This document shows, piece after piece, positions 24,082-32,789 of a stretch of DNA of 64,000 nt; positions within the stretch are counted from its first letter, which is position 1, and every line of letters begins with the position of its first letter. Below the pieces are notes generated by a model that saw nothing but the letters and a program-made list of their open reading frames with translations, was not told the origin of the DNA and searched no databases. A program made the position numbers and the translations under genes. Source of the DNA: Jannaschia sp. CCS1 (GTDB taxonomy: Bacteria > Pseudomonadota > Alphaproteobacteria > Rhodobacterales > Rhodobacteraceae); NCBI RefSeq assembly GCF_000013565.1, contig NC_007802.1, positions 3,720,001 to 3,784,000 of the forward strand, written 5' to 3'.

Positions 24082-24585
24082 CTAGTCCATGGAGTGGCGG
24101 AAAACGAGGTCTTCCGGTGCGTGGGCCGTTGCATTTGCATCGATCTCTGCGCCCAACCGAAGTGCGAGTTTGCGGGATCGAGTGTTGCCCGGCGCAATGT
24201 AGCTGACGAGGGTTGGCAGCTTCCTTTGCTTTAAAGCCCAGTCTTTCAGGGCTTCCGCGGCCTCAAAGGCATACCCCTGACCCTCTGCGCTTTCGTAAAC
24301 GAACCACCCCAATTCATGCTCGGGAAAGAGTGGCCCGTGGTTAATGCCGACCTGTCCCAGACACTCGCCGCTGCGCGCGTCATCAATCATCAGCGCGCCA
24401 TGCCCCATCAACGTCCATTGAGCGACATCACTACAGAACATTCCCCACGCGGCGTCCCTCTTATGGGGCCCGCCCATGAACTCAGATCTATCGCTCATCA
24501 TCAGCTGAGCATATCGACCCCAATCGTTGAAGCAGGGCGGCCGTAATATGAGACGGTCCGTTCTTATTGTGGGTATAGCTGACAT
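24082..24585 (-). CDS. GNAT-family N-acetyltransferase (RimJ/RimL-like)
   Basis: A 167-residue acetyltransferase. TIRTDRLILRPPCFNDW is the typical opening of RimJ/RimL-type GNATs; ELGWFVYESAEGQGYAFEAAEALKDWA carries the acetyl-CoA-binding motif A (EGQGYA), and VSYIAPGNTRSRKLALRLGAE is the family C-terminal helix. It acetylates an amine (protein N-terminus or small molecule), substrate unknown. It lies downstream of a PaiB homologue on the same strand (75-bp gap), recalling the paiA(acetyltransferase)-paiB pairing known in Bacillus. Confidence 0.85.
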   Translation of the reverse strand: MSAIPTIRTDRLILRPPCFNDWGRYAQLMMSDRSEFMGGPHKRDAAWGMFCSDVAQWTLMGHGALMIDDARSGECLGQVGINHGPLFPEHELGWFVYESAEGQGYAFEAAEALKDWALKQRKLPTLVSYIAPGNTRSRKLALRLGAEIDANATAHAPEDLVFRHSMD

Positions 24586-24660
24586 CGTCGCGCCACCTGA
24601 TTTGAGAGTGTGAATGATTGGTCGATTTTGATTGTTGCAGGCTGTTCTTCGTCTTGCGCA

Positions 24661-25299
24661 CTACGATCTGCCGTGCGCCTCGACCAGTTCAGAGATTGCC
24701 ACCTCCTCCGCGCCGCCTTCCGAACGCAAGCCAGCGGCAACGCCGCTTTGGTCAACAGACGTCTTGTTCTGGCTGACTTTCCAGACACCCTGGAGGTCGC
24801 TGATCGTGATTTCCAGCCCCACCAGCCCCCGAAACTGACGCTCAACAAAGTCGTCCGGCGCATCTGCCACGGACCACGGTTTCTCCCGCTCGCTTTCGTG
24901 CTGCGCCGTCAGGTCCTCCAGGTGGCGCAGCAACCATTTGGGATCGCGCGTCAACCGGAGCGCCCCGCGCACATGCACGCTGACGTAGTTCCACGTCGGA
25001 ACGACGCGCCCATGCTCCGCTTTCGACGCGTACCAGGACGGTGTGATGTATGATTGCGGCCCGTGAAAGACGCCCAGGACTTCCGAACCTGAACCTCCGG
25101 CACGACACAGCGGATTTCCAGCGCTGAGATGCCCGTGCAAAACGCTCCTGCCACTGTCCTCGGAATGCAGGACGAGCGGAAGGTGATCCGCCGACAAGAC
25201 ACCGTCTGATGCGGTCACAAGCGTGGCGAAGGGATGGCTCCGCATCAGCATGTGCATATTTGACGTATCGGTTTCGCGGAAGATTGATGGCTGAAACAT
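24661..25299 (-). CDS. paiB: PaiB-type FMN-binding protein
   Basis: A 212-residue member of the PaiB family (FMN-binding split-barrel fold; regulators or possibly haem/flavin proteins). Typical segments: HPFATLVTASDGVLSADHLPLVL, LHGHLSAGNPL, VFHGPQSYITPSWYASK and PTWNYVSVHVRGALRL, then WKVSQNKTSVDQSGVAAGL at the C-terminus. The family N-terminus (MFQPSIFRETD) defines ATG 25299 even though the frame is open upstream. A small hairpin sits directly upstream. Probably co-transcribed with the GNAT gene. Confidence 0.88.
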   Translation of the reverse strand: MFQPSIFRETDTSNMHMLMRSHPFATLVTASDGVLSADHLPLVLHSEDSGRSVLHGHLSAGNPLCRAGGSGSEVLGVFHGPQSYITPSWYASKAEHGRVVPTWNYVSVHVRGALRLTRDPKWLLRHLEDLTAQHESEREKPWSVADAPDDFVERQFRGLVGLEITISDLQGVWKVSQNKTSVDQSGVAAGLRSEGGAEEVAISELVEAHGRS

Positions 25300-25314
25300 G
25301 CAAAGCGCCTTTGC
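25300..25314 (-). promoter_or_regulatory. 15-bp inverted repeat directly upstream of paiB
   Basis: GCAAAG-CGC-CTTTGC abuts the paiB ATG (25297-25299). On the mRNA it would fold over the Shine-Dalgarno-like AAGG; as DNA it may be an operator half-site pair. Function inferred from position only. Confidence 0.35.
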
Positions 25315-25521
25315 TAAAAGAAAACAGGTGATCTGGTTCGATTGCAGAGTATCGGCTCTGCGAACTGATGCTTGGCGAAAGCTTGGGGACCGTCTGGTTT
25401 TTTCCTTGCCCGCCATTCTACGGTGGGTCGCCGAAACGCTGCCATATCTGGCATCCGACGGGGATAGGGGTCTGGATATCCGAACATTAAAGCCCGCATC
25501 GGGCCCTATGGCGAAGGTGGC

Positions 25522-27105
25522 CTACTCGATTGCAACCGCGCCGCCCTTGAGCCCCGCCTTCTTCAACGCAGCGGCGTACTCGGATGCTAGTTCTGGTTGA
25601 AAAGGCTGCCTTGCAATCGCTGTGTCGACATCGTGGCCCGGCAAGAGAGCAACCAGTTTCGCCGCGGCGCGCCGGGCCTCAACAAGTCGACCGAGGCTGG
25701 CAAGGGCCGCACATTTGACGCGGTAGCCGGATGGATTGTCAGGGCTCAGGGCGATCAATTCGCGCGCCGTATCAAGTGCACCTTCATAATCGCCAAGACC
25801 GAATTGCGCCGTTTCGCGCCCGGTCATCCAAAGCACCCGGCGCGGATCACTCGGGCCACCAAGGGCCACCGCGCGGTCATAGGCCGCCAAGGCATCCCGA
25901 TATCGACCTGCATAGGCAAGAACCCAGGCATGGCACCCATGGGCCATTGCCGACGCCGGGTCGGCATCAATCGCGCGCTGTGCGTCGGCCAAGGCCACAT
26001 CGTAGCGTCGCAAAGACAGCTTGCAGATCGCCAGAATTGACCAGGCCCAACTGTCATCAGGCGCCAGGGTCAGGGCACGCTCCGCGTCCCGCGCCGCGGT
26101 TTCAAGGGAGATCCCGGCGTTCTGTGACCAATCATACCAGTAATCCCAAAGATGCGTCATCGCGAGGCCCGCATGGATGCGTCCCGACCCCGGTTCCAGA
26201 GACATCGCGCGTTCAAAATGCGCCCGCGCGGCTGCGTTGGCCGGTTTGTCCGGGGCGGCAAGCAGGTATTGGCCAAGCACAAACTCCTGCCACGCCGAGC
26301 GGGCTTCGGGATCGGTCTTCTCCGCTTTTTGGTGTTCGGCCTTGATCAGTTCCGGCTGCGCTGTCGCGGCGACGACAGTGGCGATCTCATCGAAGAGCTT
26401 GAACAGCCCTTCGTATTTGAAGTCATGTCGCGACAGGTGGATGTGCAGGGCTGGTTCCGTGTCCGTCAGTTGCAGATGCACGCGAATATCGTCGCCGTCC
26501 CTGAAAACGCCGCCTTCCACGATGTAAGAGGCTCCGAAGCCCACAAAAGGATGACGCGTTTCGGGCGATAGCTCCTGAAATGTCCGGACCCGGTTGCGGG
26601 CGATCAACGGAAACCAGCGCGATTTGGAAAGTGCGGCCATCACTTCCTCCGTCACGCCTTCACTGAGGCCGGCCGCGTCCTGCGTTTCGCCGACGATCTC
26701 AAACGGCAACACCATCAGGGCAGGTGCGCCTGCAATCCGTGGGGAGGGTGCCGCGGCGGCGACAGACCGGGGCATGGCGGCAGGTTGTGGATCGCTAAAT
26801 TCACGGACATCGGCGCGGAATACGAAGCCACGGCCGTGCCGGGTTGCAATGACGCGCTGCTGCTCTCCGGAATCGCCAATCGCCCGCCGCGCATTGCGCA
26901 CCAAGGTCGACAACGCCGCGTCCGACACGACTCGATCAGGCCAGAACACCTCGTGCAGCGTGTCTTTTGTCAACATCTGCCCCTGGTTCTGGGCCAGAAA
27001 AATCAGGAATTCGAGTGTCTGCGGTTCAGTCTCGATCAGCTCGTCGCCACGGGCGAGCTGGAACCGATCCGTGTCGATCGTGAAGTCTTCGAACGCATAG
27101 ATCAT
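25522..27105 (-). CDS. CadC-type winged-helix regulator with TolB-like and TPR domains
   Basis: A 527-residue cytoplasmic regulator. Residues about 1-95 are an OmpR/PhoB-type DNA-binding domain (YAFEDFTIDTDRFQLARGD, EPQTLEFLIFLAQNQGQMLTKDTLHEVFW, RHGRGFVFRADV). A TolB-like N-terminal segment follows (LMVLPFEIVGETQDAAGLSEGVTEEVMAALSK style), then TPR helices (AERALTLAPDDSWAWSILAI and similar). No transmembrane helix is evident, unlike CadC. ATG 27105 (AGGG upstream) is preferred; ATGs at 27123 and 27153 are in frame. Divergent from the cupredoxin operon starting 171 bp away, so it may regulate that operon. Confidence 0.8.
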   Translation of the reverse strand: MIYAFEDFTIDTDRFQLARGDELIETEPQTLEFLIFLAQNQGQMLTKDTLHEVFWPDRVVSDAALSTLVRNARRAIGDSGEQQRVIATRHGRGFVFRADVREFSDPQPAAMPRSVAAAAPSPRIAGAPALMVLPFEIVGETQDAAGLSEGVTEEVMAALSKSRWFPLIARNRVRTFQELSPETRHPFVGFGASYIVEGGVFRDGDDIRVHLQLTDTEPALHIHLSRHDFKYEGLFKLFDEIATVVAATAQPELIKAEHQKAEKTDPEARSAWQEFVLGQYLLAAPDKPANAAARAHFERAMSLEPGSGRIHAGLAMTHLWDYWYDWSQNAGISLETAARDAERALTLAPDDSWAWSILAICKLSLRRYDVALADAQRAIDADPASAMAHGCHAWVLAYAGRYRDALAAYDRAVALGGPSDPRRVLWMTGRETAQFGLGDYEGALDTARELIALSPDNPSGYRVKCAALASLGRLVEARRAAAKLVALLPGHDVDTAIARQPFQPELASEYAAALKKAGLKGGAVAIE

Positions 27106-27275
27106 TGCACCCTGTAGCGGCATCGAATGCCGAAAAACCTGCCAATTATCCATAAACCCTGAAGCGATCAGGCCTTCCCCAAGTTTTCCTCAGGTGACCG
27201 TCAAGCTTCGCCATCCCACTCAGTCTAAGCCGGTCTGGCGGCGCACCGCAAGTTGTCACCAATGGAGTCACGATC

Positions 27276-27614
27276 ATGAAATTCACGCTTGCCCTGCTTG
27301 CGGCAACCGCAAGCCTCACGTCATGGGCCATCGCGGCAGACCATCACATCATCATCCGAGGTATGAGCTTTCAGCCCAGCCATATGACAGTGTCAGTCGG
27401 CGACACGGTGATGGTCACAAACGCCGATGATCAGCCGCACACAGTGACCGCCCTCGCGCGGGGCCTTGATACTGCGCAGGTGCAGGGCGGCGCGTTCGAC
27501 ACTGGGCTCATTGCCCCCGATGACATGGTAGAGGTCAGGATCACTCGGTCGGGCGTGATTGATTTCTACTGTCAGTATCATCCGACCATGCTCGGCCGCA
27601 TCACCGCTGAATAG
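27276..27614 (+). CDS. Amicyanin/pseudoazurin-like cupredoxin
   Basis: A 112-residue periplasmic blue-copper protein. Residues 1-21 are a signal peptide (SWAIAA). The mature domain has GMSFQPSHMTVSVGDTVMVTNADDQPHTVTA with the first copper ligand His55, and a C-terminal ligand loop C99-QY-H102-PT-M105. The C-x2-H-x2-M spacing with Pro after His is that of amicyanin, the electron acceptor of methylamine dehydrogenase. It probably carries electrons in the periplasm. It heads a cluster with a di-heme peroxidase-like gene, suggesting they exchange electrons. Confidence 0.9.
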   Translation: MKFTLALLAATASLTSWAIAADHHIIIRGMSFQPSHMTVSVGDTVMVTNADDQPHTVTALARGLDTAQVQGGAFDTGLIAPDDMVEVRITRSGVIDFYCQYHPTMLGRITAE

Positions 27615-27661
27615 CCTTCTCTCCATTTCAAAAATTTGACCCCAATCCGATAGGACATCCC

Positions 27662-28612
27662 ATGACACGTTTTCGATCCACTCTGCCTCAGGTCAACGGC
27701 ACCACCCTGCTGACCGATTCCGGCCTGGAAACCACTCTGATCTTTCACGACGGTCTCGATCTGCCCTGCTTCGCGGCCTATCCGTTGATGGAGACGGCTG
27801 AGGGGCGCGCTGTTCTGCGCGACTACTTTCAACGTCATCTGGCAATTGCATCAGAGCGGTCAGCTGGGTTCTTGCTGGAATCTCCAACATGGCGGGCCAG
27901 CCGTGACTGGGGTGCGCAACTGGGTCACGGACCAGACGATCTTGCGCGTCTCAATAACGACGCGATCGCGATGCTTGTGGACCTGCGCGATGACGCGACG
28001 GGTGTGGGTCCGATCGTCATCTCAGGCAATATCGGACCGCGGGGCGACGGGTATGTTGCCGACGCCGCGATGACTGCCGATGAAGCGGAGGATTACCACG
28101 CCGAACAGATCGGCTGGTTTGCGCAATCCGAGGTTGACCTTGCAACAGCCGTTACGTTGTCGACCGTGGCCGAAGGGGTCGGCGTGATCCGGGCCGCGCA
28201 CAGGGTCGATCTTCCAGTTGTGGTCAGCTTTACCACTGAAACGGATGGCCGCCTGCCCGATGGCACGCCGCTGGGGCGCGCTATCGAGCAAACCGACGCG
28301 TTGACGGACGGTGCCGCGGCCTACTTCATGGTGAACTGCGCCCATCCCGATCACTTTCGTCCCGTGCTTGACACCGGCACTGCGTGGCTCAACCGGATTG
28401 GTGGCGTTCGCGCCAATGCATCGCGGATGAGCCATGCCGAACTGGATGAAGCAGAGACGCTTGATGCAGGCGATCCGGCCGAGTTGGGCCGTGATTATCG
28501 GGATTTGCGCCAGATCCTGCCAAATCTGACCGTTATCGGCGGCTGCTGCGGCACTGATCACCGGCACATTGAGGCGATGGCCGACCGTTGCCTTGGCCAT
28601 AACGCGGCCTAG
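27662..28612 (+). CDS. Homocysteine S-methyltransferase family protein
   Basis: A 316-residue TIM-barrel protein of the BHMT/MmuM family. The zinc-thiolate ligands are present: Cys226 (VNCAHP) and Cys295/Cys296 (GGCCGTD). The N-terminus has LLTDSGLETTLIFHDG, where homologues often have DGGLGTEL. Family members transfer a methyl group from S-methylmethionine or betaine to homocysteine; the donor here is unknown. It is 47 bp after the cupredoxin, same strand. Why it sits between cupredoxin and a di-heme enzyme is unclear. Confidence 0.88.
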   Translation: MTRFRSTLPQVNGTTLLTDSGLETTLIFHDGLDLPCFAAYPLMETAEGRAVLRDYFQRHLAIASERSAGFLLESPTWRASRDWGAQLGHGPDDLARLNNDAIAMLVDLRDDATGVGPIVISGNIGPRGDGYVADAAMTADEAEDYHAEQIGWFAQSEVDLATAVTLSTVAEGVGVIRAAHRVDLPVVVSFTTETDGRLPDGTPLGRAIEQTDALTDGAAAYFMVNCAHPDHFRPVLDTGTAWLNRIGGVRANASRMSHAELDEAETLDAGDPAELGRDYRDLRQILPNLTVIGGCCGTDHRHIEAMADRCLGHNAA

Positions 28613-28625
28613 GCCCGGGGGCGAT

Positions 28626-30122
28626 ATGATGACCGACCTGTCACATAGTTTGCGCGCCTCGGCATCCCTTCGGATTACCACTGCGGCCGTCCTGCTCATG
28701 GGGACGGCGGCTGGTGGTACGGACCTGCCACACCCATTGGCGGACACGGATTTCCTCTACGATGGCGCACCGTCCGAGGCGTTGTTCGCCCTGGGGCGCG
28801 ACCTGTTCTTTGATCCGATCCTGTCGGGCAACCGCAATATTTCCTGCGGGACCTGCCATGATCCGGCCCATGGGTCAGGTGACGGGCTCGCCCTCGGCTT
28901 TGGAACCGGCGGTGAGGGGTTTGGCCCGGACCGTCATGCTGGCACGGGTGTGACTGCGCGCGTGCCACGCAATGCTCAACCGCTTTGGAACATCGGGGCG
29001 CGCGAATACGTCGCCATGTTCCACGATGGCCGCCTGGAACCGGACCCCGATGGCCCGTTCCCAAGCGGGTATTGGAGCCCGGCGCGTGAGGAATTGCCGG
29101 AAGGTCTCGATAGCCTGCTTGCCGCGCAGGCGATGTTCCCCGTGCTGTCTCCTGTTGAGATGGCGGGGTGGAGTGGGTCGAACCCCGTGGGCACCGCCGT
29201 TGCGCAGGACCGGGCGCCCGACGCCTGGGATCTGATCGCGGAGCGGCTGCAAGAACTGCCAGAATATGCTGCGCAATTTGAGGCGGCCTTCGATGATGTG
29301 ACCGAGCCCGAGCACATTACCTTCACCCATGCCGCCCGCGCCCTTGCGGCATTCCAGACCACGGCATTTCGATCCACCGACAGCCCCTTCGATACGGCAT
29401 TGCAGGCCAACGATCTGTCCGTTCTGTCGCCCGACGCGCAGCGCGGTGCGGCGCTCTTCTATGGTGACGCGGCCTGCGCTGGCTGCCATTCCGGTCCGCT
29501 TCTGACCGACCATGGGTTCCACGCCATTGCTGTGCCGCAAATCGGGCCCGGCAAAGGTCACGGGGCGGATACGACCTATTTTGCCGCCTCCGGGTTCCCC
29601 GACCGGCTGGAAGATGAGGGACGGTTCCGCGTCACCTTCGATCCGGACGACCTGTTCCGCTTTCGCACGCCATCGCTGCGCAATGTCACGCTGACCGGGC
29701 CTTGGGGTCACAGCGGTGCCTTTGACGATCTGGAGCAGATGGTCCGTCATCACTTGGATGCCGTCGCATCGCTTGAGACCTACGAGGTTCAGCCCGACAC
29801 GCTTCCCGCGTTCGAGACGATCATCACCAGGCGGGGTGCCGGCTCGACCCTCATCTTCGAGAACCTCAATCCGTTCCGCGCAGGTGCCTTTGCGGCCCGT
29901 GATGGTTTTGTGCAGGCGAGCGATCAACTGCGCACCCGGATCGCAGCGGCCAGCGCCATCGAACCCATCGCACTCAGTGATCGGGAGATTGCTGACCTCA
30001 TGACATTCCTCGCCACATTCACAGACCCGACCGCCCACAACCGGAGTGACCTTGTCCCGGCCACCGTGCCCTCGGGACTGGCTCCCCAACCTACCCCACA
30101 ACCGCAAGGCGTGGCCGACTAG
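28626..30122 (+). CDS. Di-heme cytochrome c peroxidase/MauG-family protein
   Basis: A 498-residue periplasmic protein with two c-type heme sites, CGTCH (74-78) and CAGCH (284-288), the spacing of bacterial CCP and MauG. Other family phrases: ALGRDLFFDPILSGNRNISC, RGAALFYGDAACAGCHSGPLLTD and FRFRTPSLRNVTLTGPWGHSGAF. Residues about 1-30 form a signal peptide. It is longer than classical CCP (about 330 aa), with an insertion between the hemes, like a group of MauG-related proteins that oxidise protein or organic substrates. ATG 28626 follows a GGGGG ribosome site. Whether it is a peroxidase or a protein-modifying enzyme cannot be told from sequence. Confidence 0.88.
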   Translation: MMTDLSHSLRASASLRITTAAVLLMGTAAGGTDLPHPLADTDFLYDGAPSEALFALGRDLFFDPILSGNRNISCGTCHDPAHGSGDGLALGFGTGGEGFGPDRHAGTGVTARVPRNAQPLWNIGAREYVAMFHDGRLEPDPDGPFPSGYWSPAREELPEGLDSLLAAQAMFPVLSPVEMAGWSGSNPVGTAVAQDRAPDAWDLIAERLQELPEYAAQFEAAFDDVTEPEHITFTHAARALAAFQTTAFRSTDSPFDTALQANDLSVLSPDAQRGAALFYGDAACAGCHSGPLLTDHGFHAIAVPQIGPGKGHGADTTYFAASGFPDRLEDEGRFRVTFDPDDLFRFRTPSLRNVTLTGPWGHSGAFDDLEQMVRHHLDAVASLETYEVQPDTLPAFETIITRRGAGSTLIFENLNPFRAGAFAARDGFVQASDQLRTRIAAASAIEPIALSDREIADLMTFLATFTDPTAHNRSDLVPATVPSGLAPQPTPQPQGVAD

Positions 30123-30182
30123 GTCTGCCTTCCACGTACCGACCCACAACCGGCAGATTGCCATAAACACAGGAGTAAACTG

Positions 30183-30968
30183 ATGACACGACTTACACCG
30201 CTTGCAGCCGCCCTCATAGTCGTTGCGCCAACCCTCACATTTGCCGCCATGGGCTATGTCGAGGCGTTCGATGCCAGTGCCCCCGCTGGCACCAATCTCC
30301 AGCATGTCGACGCTGATGTCGCCAACACCACCTTCGATGCAGCTGAACAGATGAGCCTGACATTTATCTTCCACATCGATGAGGGATTGACCGAACAGGA
30401 TGTGTTCTACGAACCCGTTGCAGGCTCTGGCGAGGTGTTCCGTCCAACCGGCGCCACGCGGGAAATGGACGCGCCCCTTTACGCGCCCGCAGTGGCCGTC
30501 CCCCATACGCCGTTGCAGACGGAGAACACGGGTCCTTGGCCGCGCGGCCGCGCGCTTGGCATCACTTTGGGTGAATGGTTTGCGGCAACGGGGCAAGGCA
30601 GTTACGTCTGCGAGAACGGCGTCGGTCACGTCGACATCAGGTTTGAGAACCTCGTGCCGGAGGGGCTCTACACGATGTGGCACGACTTCGCGATCTGGCC
30701 ACCCACTGACCCGTTCATTGGGTTCTACGACACGCCGTTCGGCGCACGGGATGGCTCCGAGAATGCGTTTGTCACCGATGCCGATGGCAACGCGCATTTT
30801 GTCCGCACGATCACGCCCTGCCTCCAACTCTCAGGCGAGCAGCTGATCTCGGAACTGGCGATTGCCTGGCACAGTGACGGCGAAACCCACGGCCACACGC
30901 CCGGCGAGTTTTCGACCAACACGCATGTCCAGCTATACGTGCCCCTTCCGACGCGGGCGGGCCTGTAA
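30183..30968 (+). CDS. Secreted protein of the di-heme/cupredoxin cluster
   Basis: A 261-residue exported protein with a signal peptide (residues 1-22, TLTFAA). The mature part looks like an all-beta domain with LVPEGLYTMWHDFAIWPP in the centre and AWHSDGETHGHTPGEFSTNTHVQLY near the C-terminus, a style seen in uncharacterised extracellular proteins. It has two cysteines (143, 213) and five tryptophans (119, 132, 166, 172, 229). Located 60 bp after the MauG-like gene, it could be the partner or substrate of that enzyme. The family is not identified. Confidence 0.65.
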   Translation: MTRLTPLAAALIVVAPTLTFAAMGYVEAFDASAPAGTNLQHVDADVANTTFDAAEQMSLTFIFHIDEGLTEQDVFYEPVAGSGEVFRPTGATREMDAPLYAPAVAVPHTPLQTENTGPWPRGRALGITLGEWFAATGQGSYVCENGVGHVDIRFENLVPEGLYTMWHDFAIWPPTDPFIGFYDTPFGARDGSENAFVTDADGNAHFVRTITPCLQLSGEQLISELAIAWHSDGETHGHTPGEFSTNTHVQLYVPLPTRAGL

Positions 30969-31054
30969 GACCTCCAGCATGCGGCGCACCTCCCTTGGTC
31001 TGCGCCGCACGTTATCCAAATTGACACAATCATTTCAGATCCGAGGACGTTCCA

Positions 31055-31684
31055 ATGGGTGTGCTTCTGACCATTCCCAATTTCATACTGCGAGACGCCA
31101 CGCCCGCCGATGCGCCGGTGCTGGCCCGGCTTGCCAACATGGCCGGTGAAGGGCTGCCTGCTCACCTATGGGCCGGTATGGCGGAGCAGGGGCAGTCGGC
31201 ATTCGACGTCGGCGCAGCCCGTGCCGCCCGAACCGAAGGCGCCTTTTCGTGGTGCAATGCGCGCGTCTTGACCTGGCAGGGCGCGGTTGTTGGTGCTGCG
31301 ATCTTCTATGATCTCACAGAAATCCCGACGGCCGACGACATCCGCACGACACCTCCCCTGCTGCGGCCGCTTGTCGAATTGGAAGCCGAGGTTCCCGGCA
31401 CACGCTATCTCAACGTGTTGGCCGTCGTCCCGCAGGCACGGCGGCGCGGCGTTGCAAAACGGCTCATCGCGGATATCCGCAGTCCGGATGATCTTGACCT
31501 AACCCTGATCGTTGCGTCCGAAAACCTGACGGCGCGCACCTTCTATGCGAGGGAAGGCTTCGATGAACTGGCTCGGCGTCCGATGGGTCCGGGCGGGCCG
31601 TCTGATCTGAAGGGCGACTGGATCCTGATGCGTCGTAGAAGTGGGCAGCGCGTTGGGATGGACGGCCCGATTCCGTCGTCTTAG
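31055..31684 (+). CDS. GNAT-family N-acetyltransferase
   Basis: A 209-residue acetyltransferase: FILRDATPADAPVLARLANMAGEGLP opens the GNAT fold, RYLNVLAVVPQARRRGVAKRLIADI contains the acetyl-CoA motif (RRRGVA), and IVASENLTARTFYAREGFDELARRP is the usual C-terminal part. Substrate unknown. It is the last gene of the cupredoxin cluster, followed by a strong terminator hairpin. Confidence 0.87.
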   Translation: MGVLLTIPNFILRDATPADAPVLARLANMAGEGLPAHLWAGMAEQGQSAFDVGAARAARTEGAFSWCNARVLTWQGAVVGAAIFYDLTEIPTADDIRTTPPLLRPLVELEAEVPGTRYLNVLAVVPQARRRGVAKRLIADIRSPDDLDLTLIVASENLTARTFYAREGFDELARRPMGPGGPSDLKGDWILMRRRSGQRVGMDGPIPSS

Positions 31685-31768
31685 ATACGGCTGTTGATTG
31701 CCCTCAGGAACCGCGTGCCAAGCCCAACGAAGCAATCGGTGCGCAAGCCTTGGACCACCGGCGGCGGC

Positions 31769-31808
31769 CCCGACCCAGACGGCCCCGCGATCTGGGTCGG
31801 GCGCGTTT
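31769..31808 (+). terminator. Intrinsic terminator after the GNAT gene
   Basis: Perfect 11-bp inverted repeat CCCGACCCAGA (31769-31779) and TCTGGGTCGGG (31791-31801) with an 11-nt loop, followed by CGCGTTTTG, a short T-run. It lies 85 bp after the last gene of the cluster, on its strand. Confidence 0.65.
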
Positions 31809-31976
31809 TGTCGGGCATGCAGACGCAAGGCCCGCCCAAACCTCATGCCGCTTCGGGGTGCCTCTTCCACCCCACGCTCCTACCGCGGCGGGATAGACGG
31901 CGGCCAAAACCGCCGCCTTAGCATCACGGTATCCGCGTATGGTGATCCCGTGACCCGTCATCGCGTGATCCGCCAA

Positions 31977-32789
31977 TTAGTCGGCTTTGCGGATGGCACA
32001 CGCATGTGCGTTCATCGCATCGTTCAGGAACGCCGAAAACCCAGATGCCAAAGTCTCATACCGCGCTACGAAATCGGGATGTGACTGGTAGAGGTCTGCC
32101 AACCCTGCATAGGCGTCCGCATCGCAGGGGCGCTTCCAACGGGCGGCCACCCAATCGCGGTGATCCGCTATGAGCGACCCCACGGCATCAGCGCTTGGAT
32201 CAGCGCCGTCCTGGAACACTGCCACCAGTGCACTTTCGATCCGCGCGAGCTCTGCCATGGCGTCTGTTCCGCTATTGAGCATTCCCGTGGACGTCGGAGC
32301 AATCTCGCCGCGTGCGTCCTTGATGCGCTCCGCCATATCACTGCCGTATCGGTCGATCAGCCAGGCTTCGTAGCTCTCCTGCCGCTCGGGCGATATGCCG
32401 TCATAAAGATCTTCGGTCATCATGGGTGTGTCCTCTTTGAGATGTTGAATTGTGCGATCCAGCGTGGCGATCAGACGATTTCGGCGCTCTGCATCGGCAA
32501 CAAGCCGGTCGCGATGGGCCACCAGGCGACTGGCGCGGTCGGACCGACCTGCCGCCAGAACCGTGGCGATGTCAGAAAGGCTTATATCCAATTCGCGCAG
32601 GACCAGTATTTCCTGTAGTCGCAACAGTTCGTCGCGCCCGTAATACCGATAGCCATTGGCTCCGACGTAGGCTGGTTTGAGCAGGCCAATCGCGTCGTAA
32701 TGATGCAACGTTCGCACGGACACGCCTGCGAGCTGGCCCAGTTCCTTAACCGTATGACCCCGCATTGCGGCCCGTCTTGGACGTTTCAT
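31977..32789 (-). CDS. MerR-family regulator with TipAS-like C-terminal domain
   Basis: A 270-residue regulator. The MerR DNA-binding domain is TVKELGQLAGVSVRTLHHYDAIGLLKP, with ANGYRYYGRDELLRLQEILVLRELDISL; a long dimerisation helix follows. The C-terminal half (SPERQESYEAWLIDRYG, DHRDWVAARWKRP and YQSHPDFVARYETLASGFSAFL) is the TipAS-type antibiotic-recognition domain, known to bind thiopeptides covalently through a cysteine in TipAL. ATG 32789 is chosen for its strong AGGAG; ATG 32804 is in frame. The target is unknown, because no transporter adjoins it. Confidence 0.87.
   Translation of the reverse strand: MKRPRRAAMRGHTVKELGQLAGVSVRTLHHYDAIGLLKPAYVGANGYRYYGRDELLRLQEILVLRELDISLSDIATVLAAGRSDRASRLVAHRDRLVADAERRNRLIATLDRTIQHLKEDTPMMTEDLYDGISPERQESYEAWLIDRYGSDMAERIKDARGEIAPTSTGMLNSGTDAMAELARIESALVAVFQDGADPSADAVGSLIADHRDWVAARWKRPCDADAYAGLADLYQSHPDFVARYETLASGFSAFLNDAMNAHACAIRKAD

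Noticed and set aside
28875-30827. A 650-codon open frame on the minus strand
   Set aside because: It lies antisense to the di-heme and secreted-protein genes, has no family features and reflects high-GC third-position bias.
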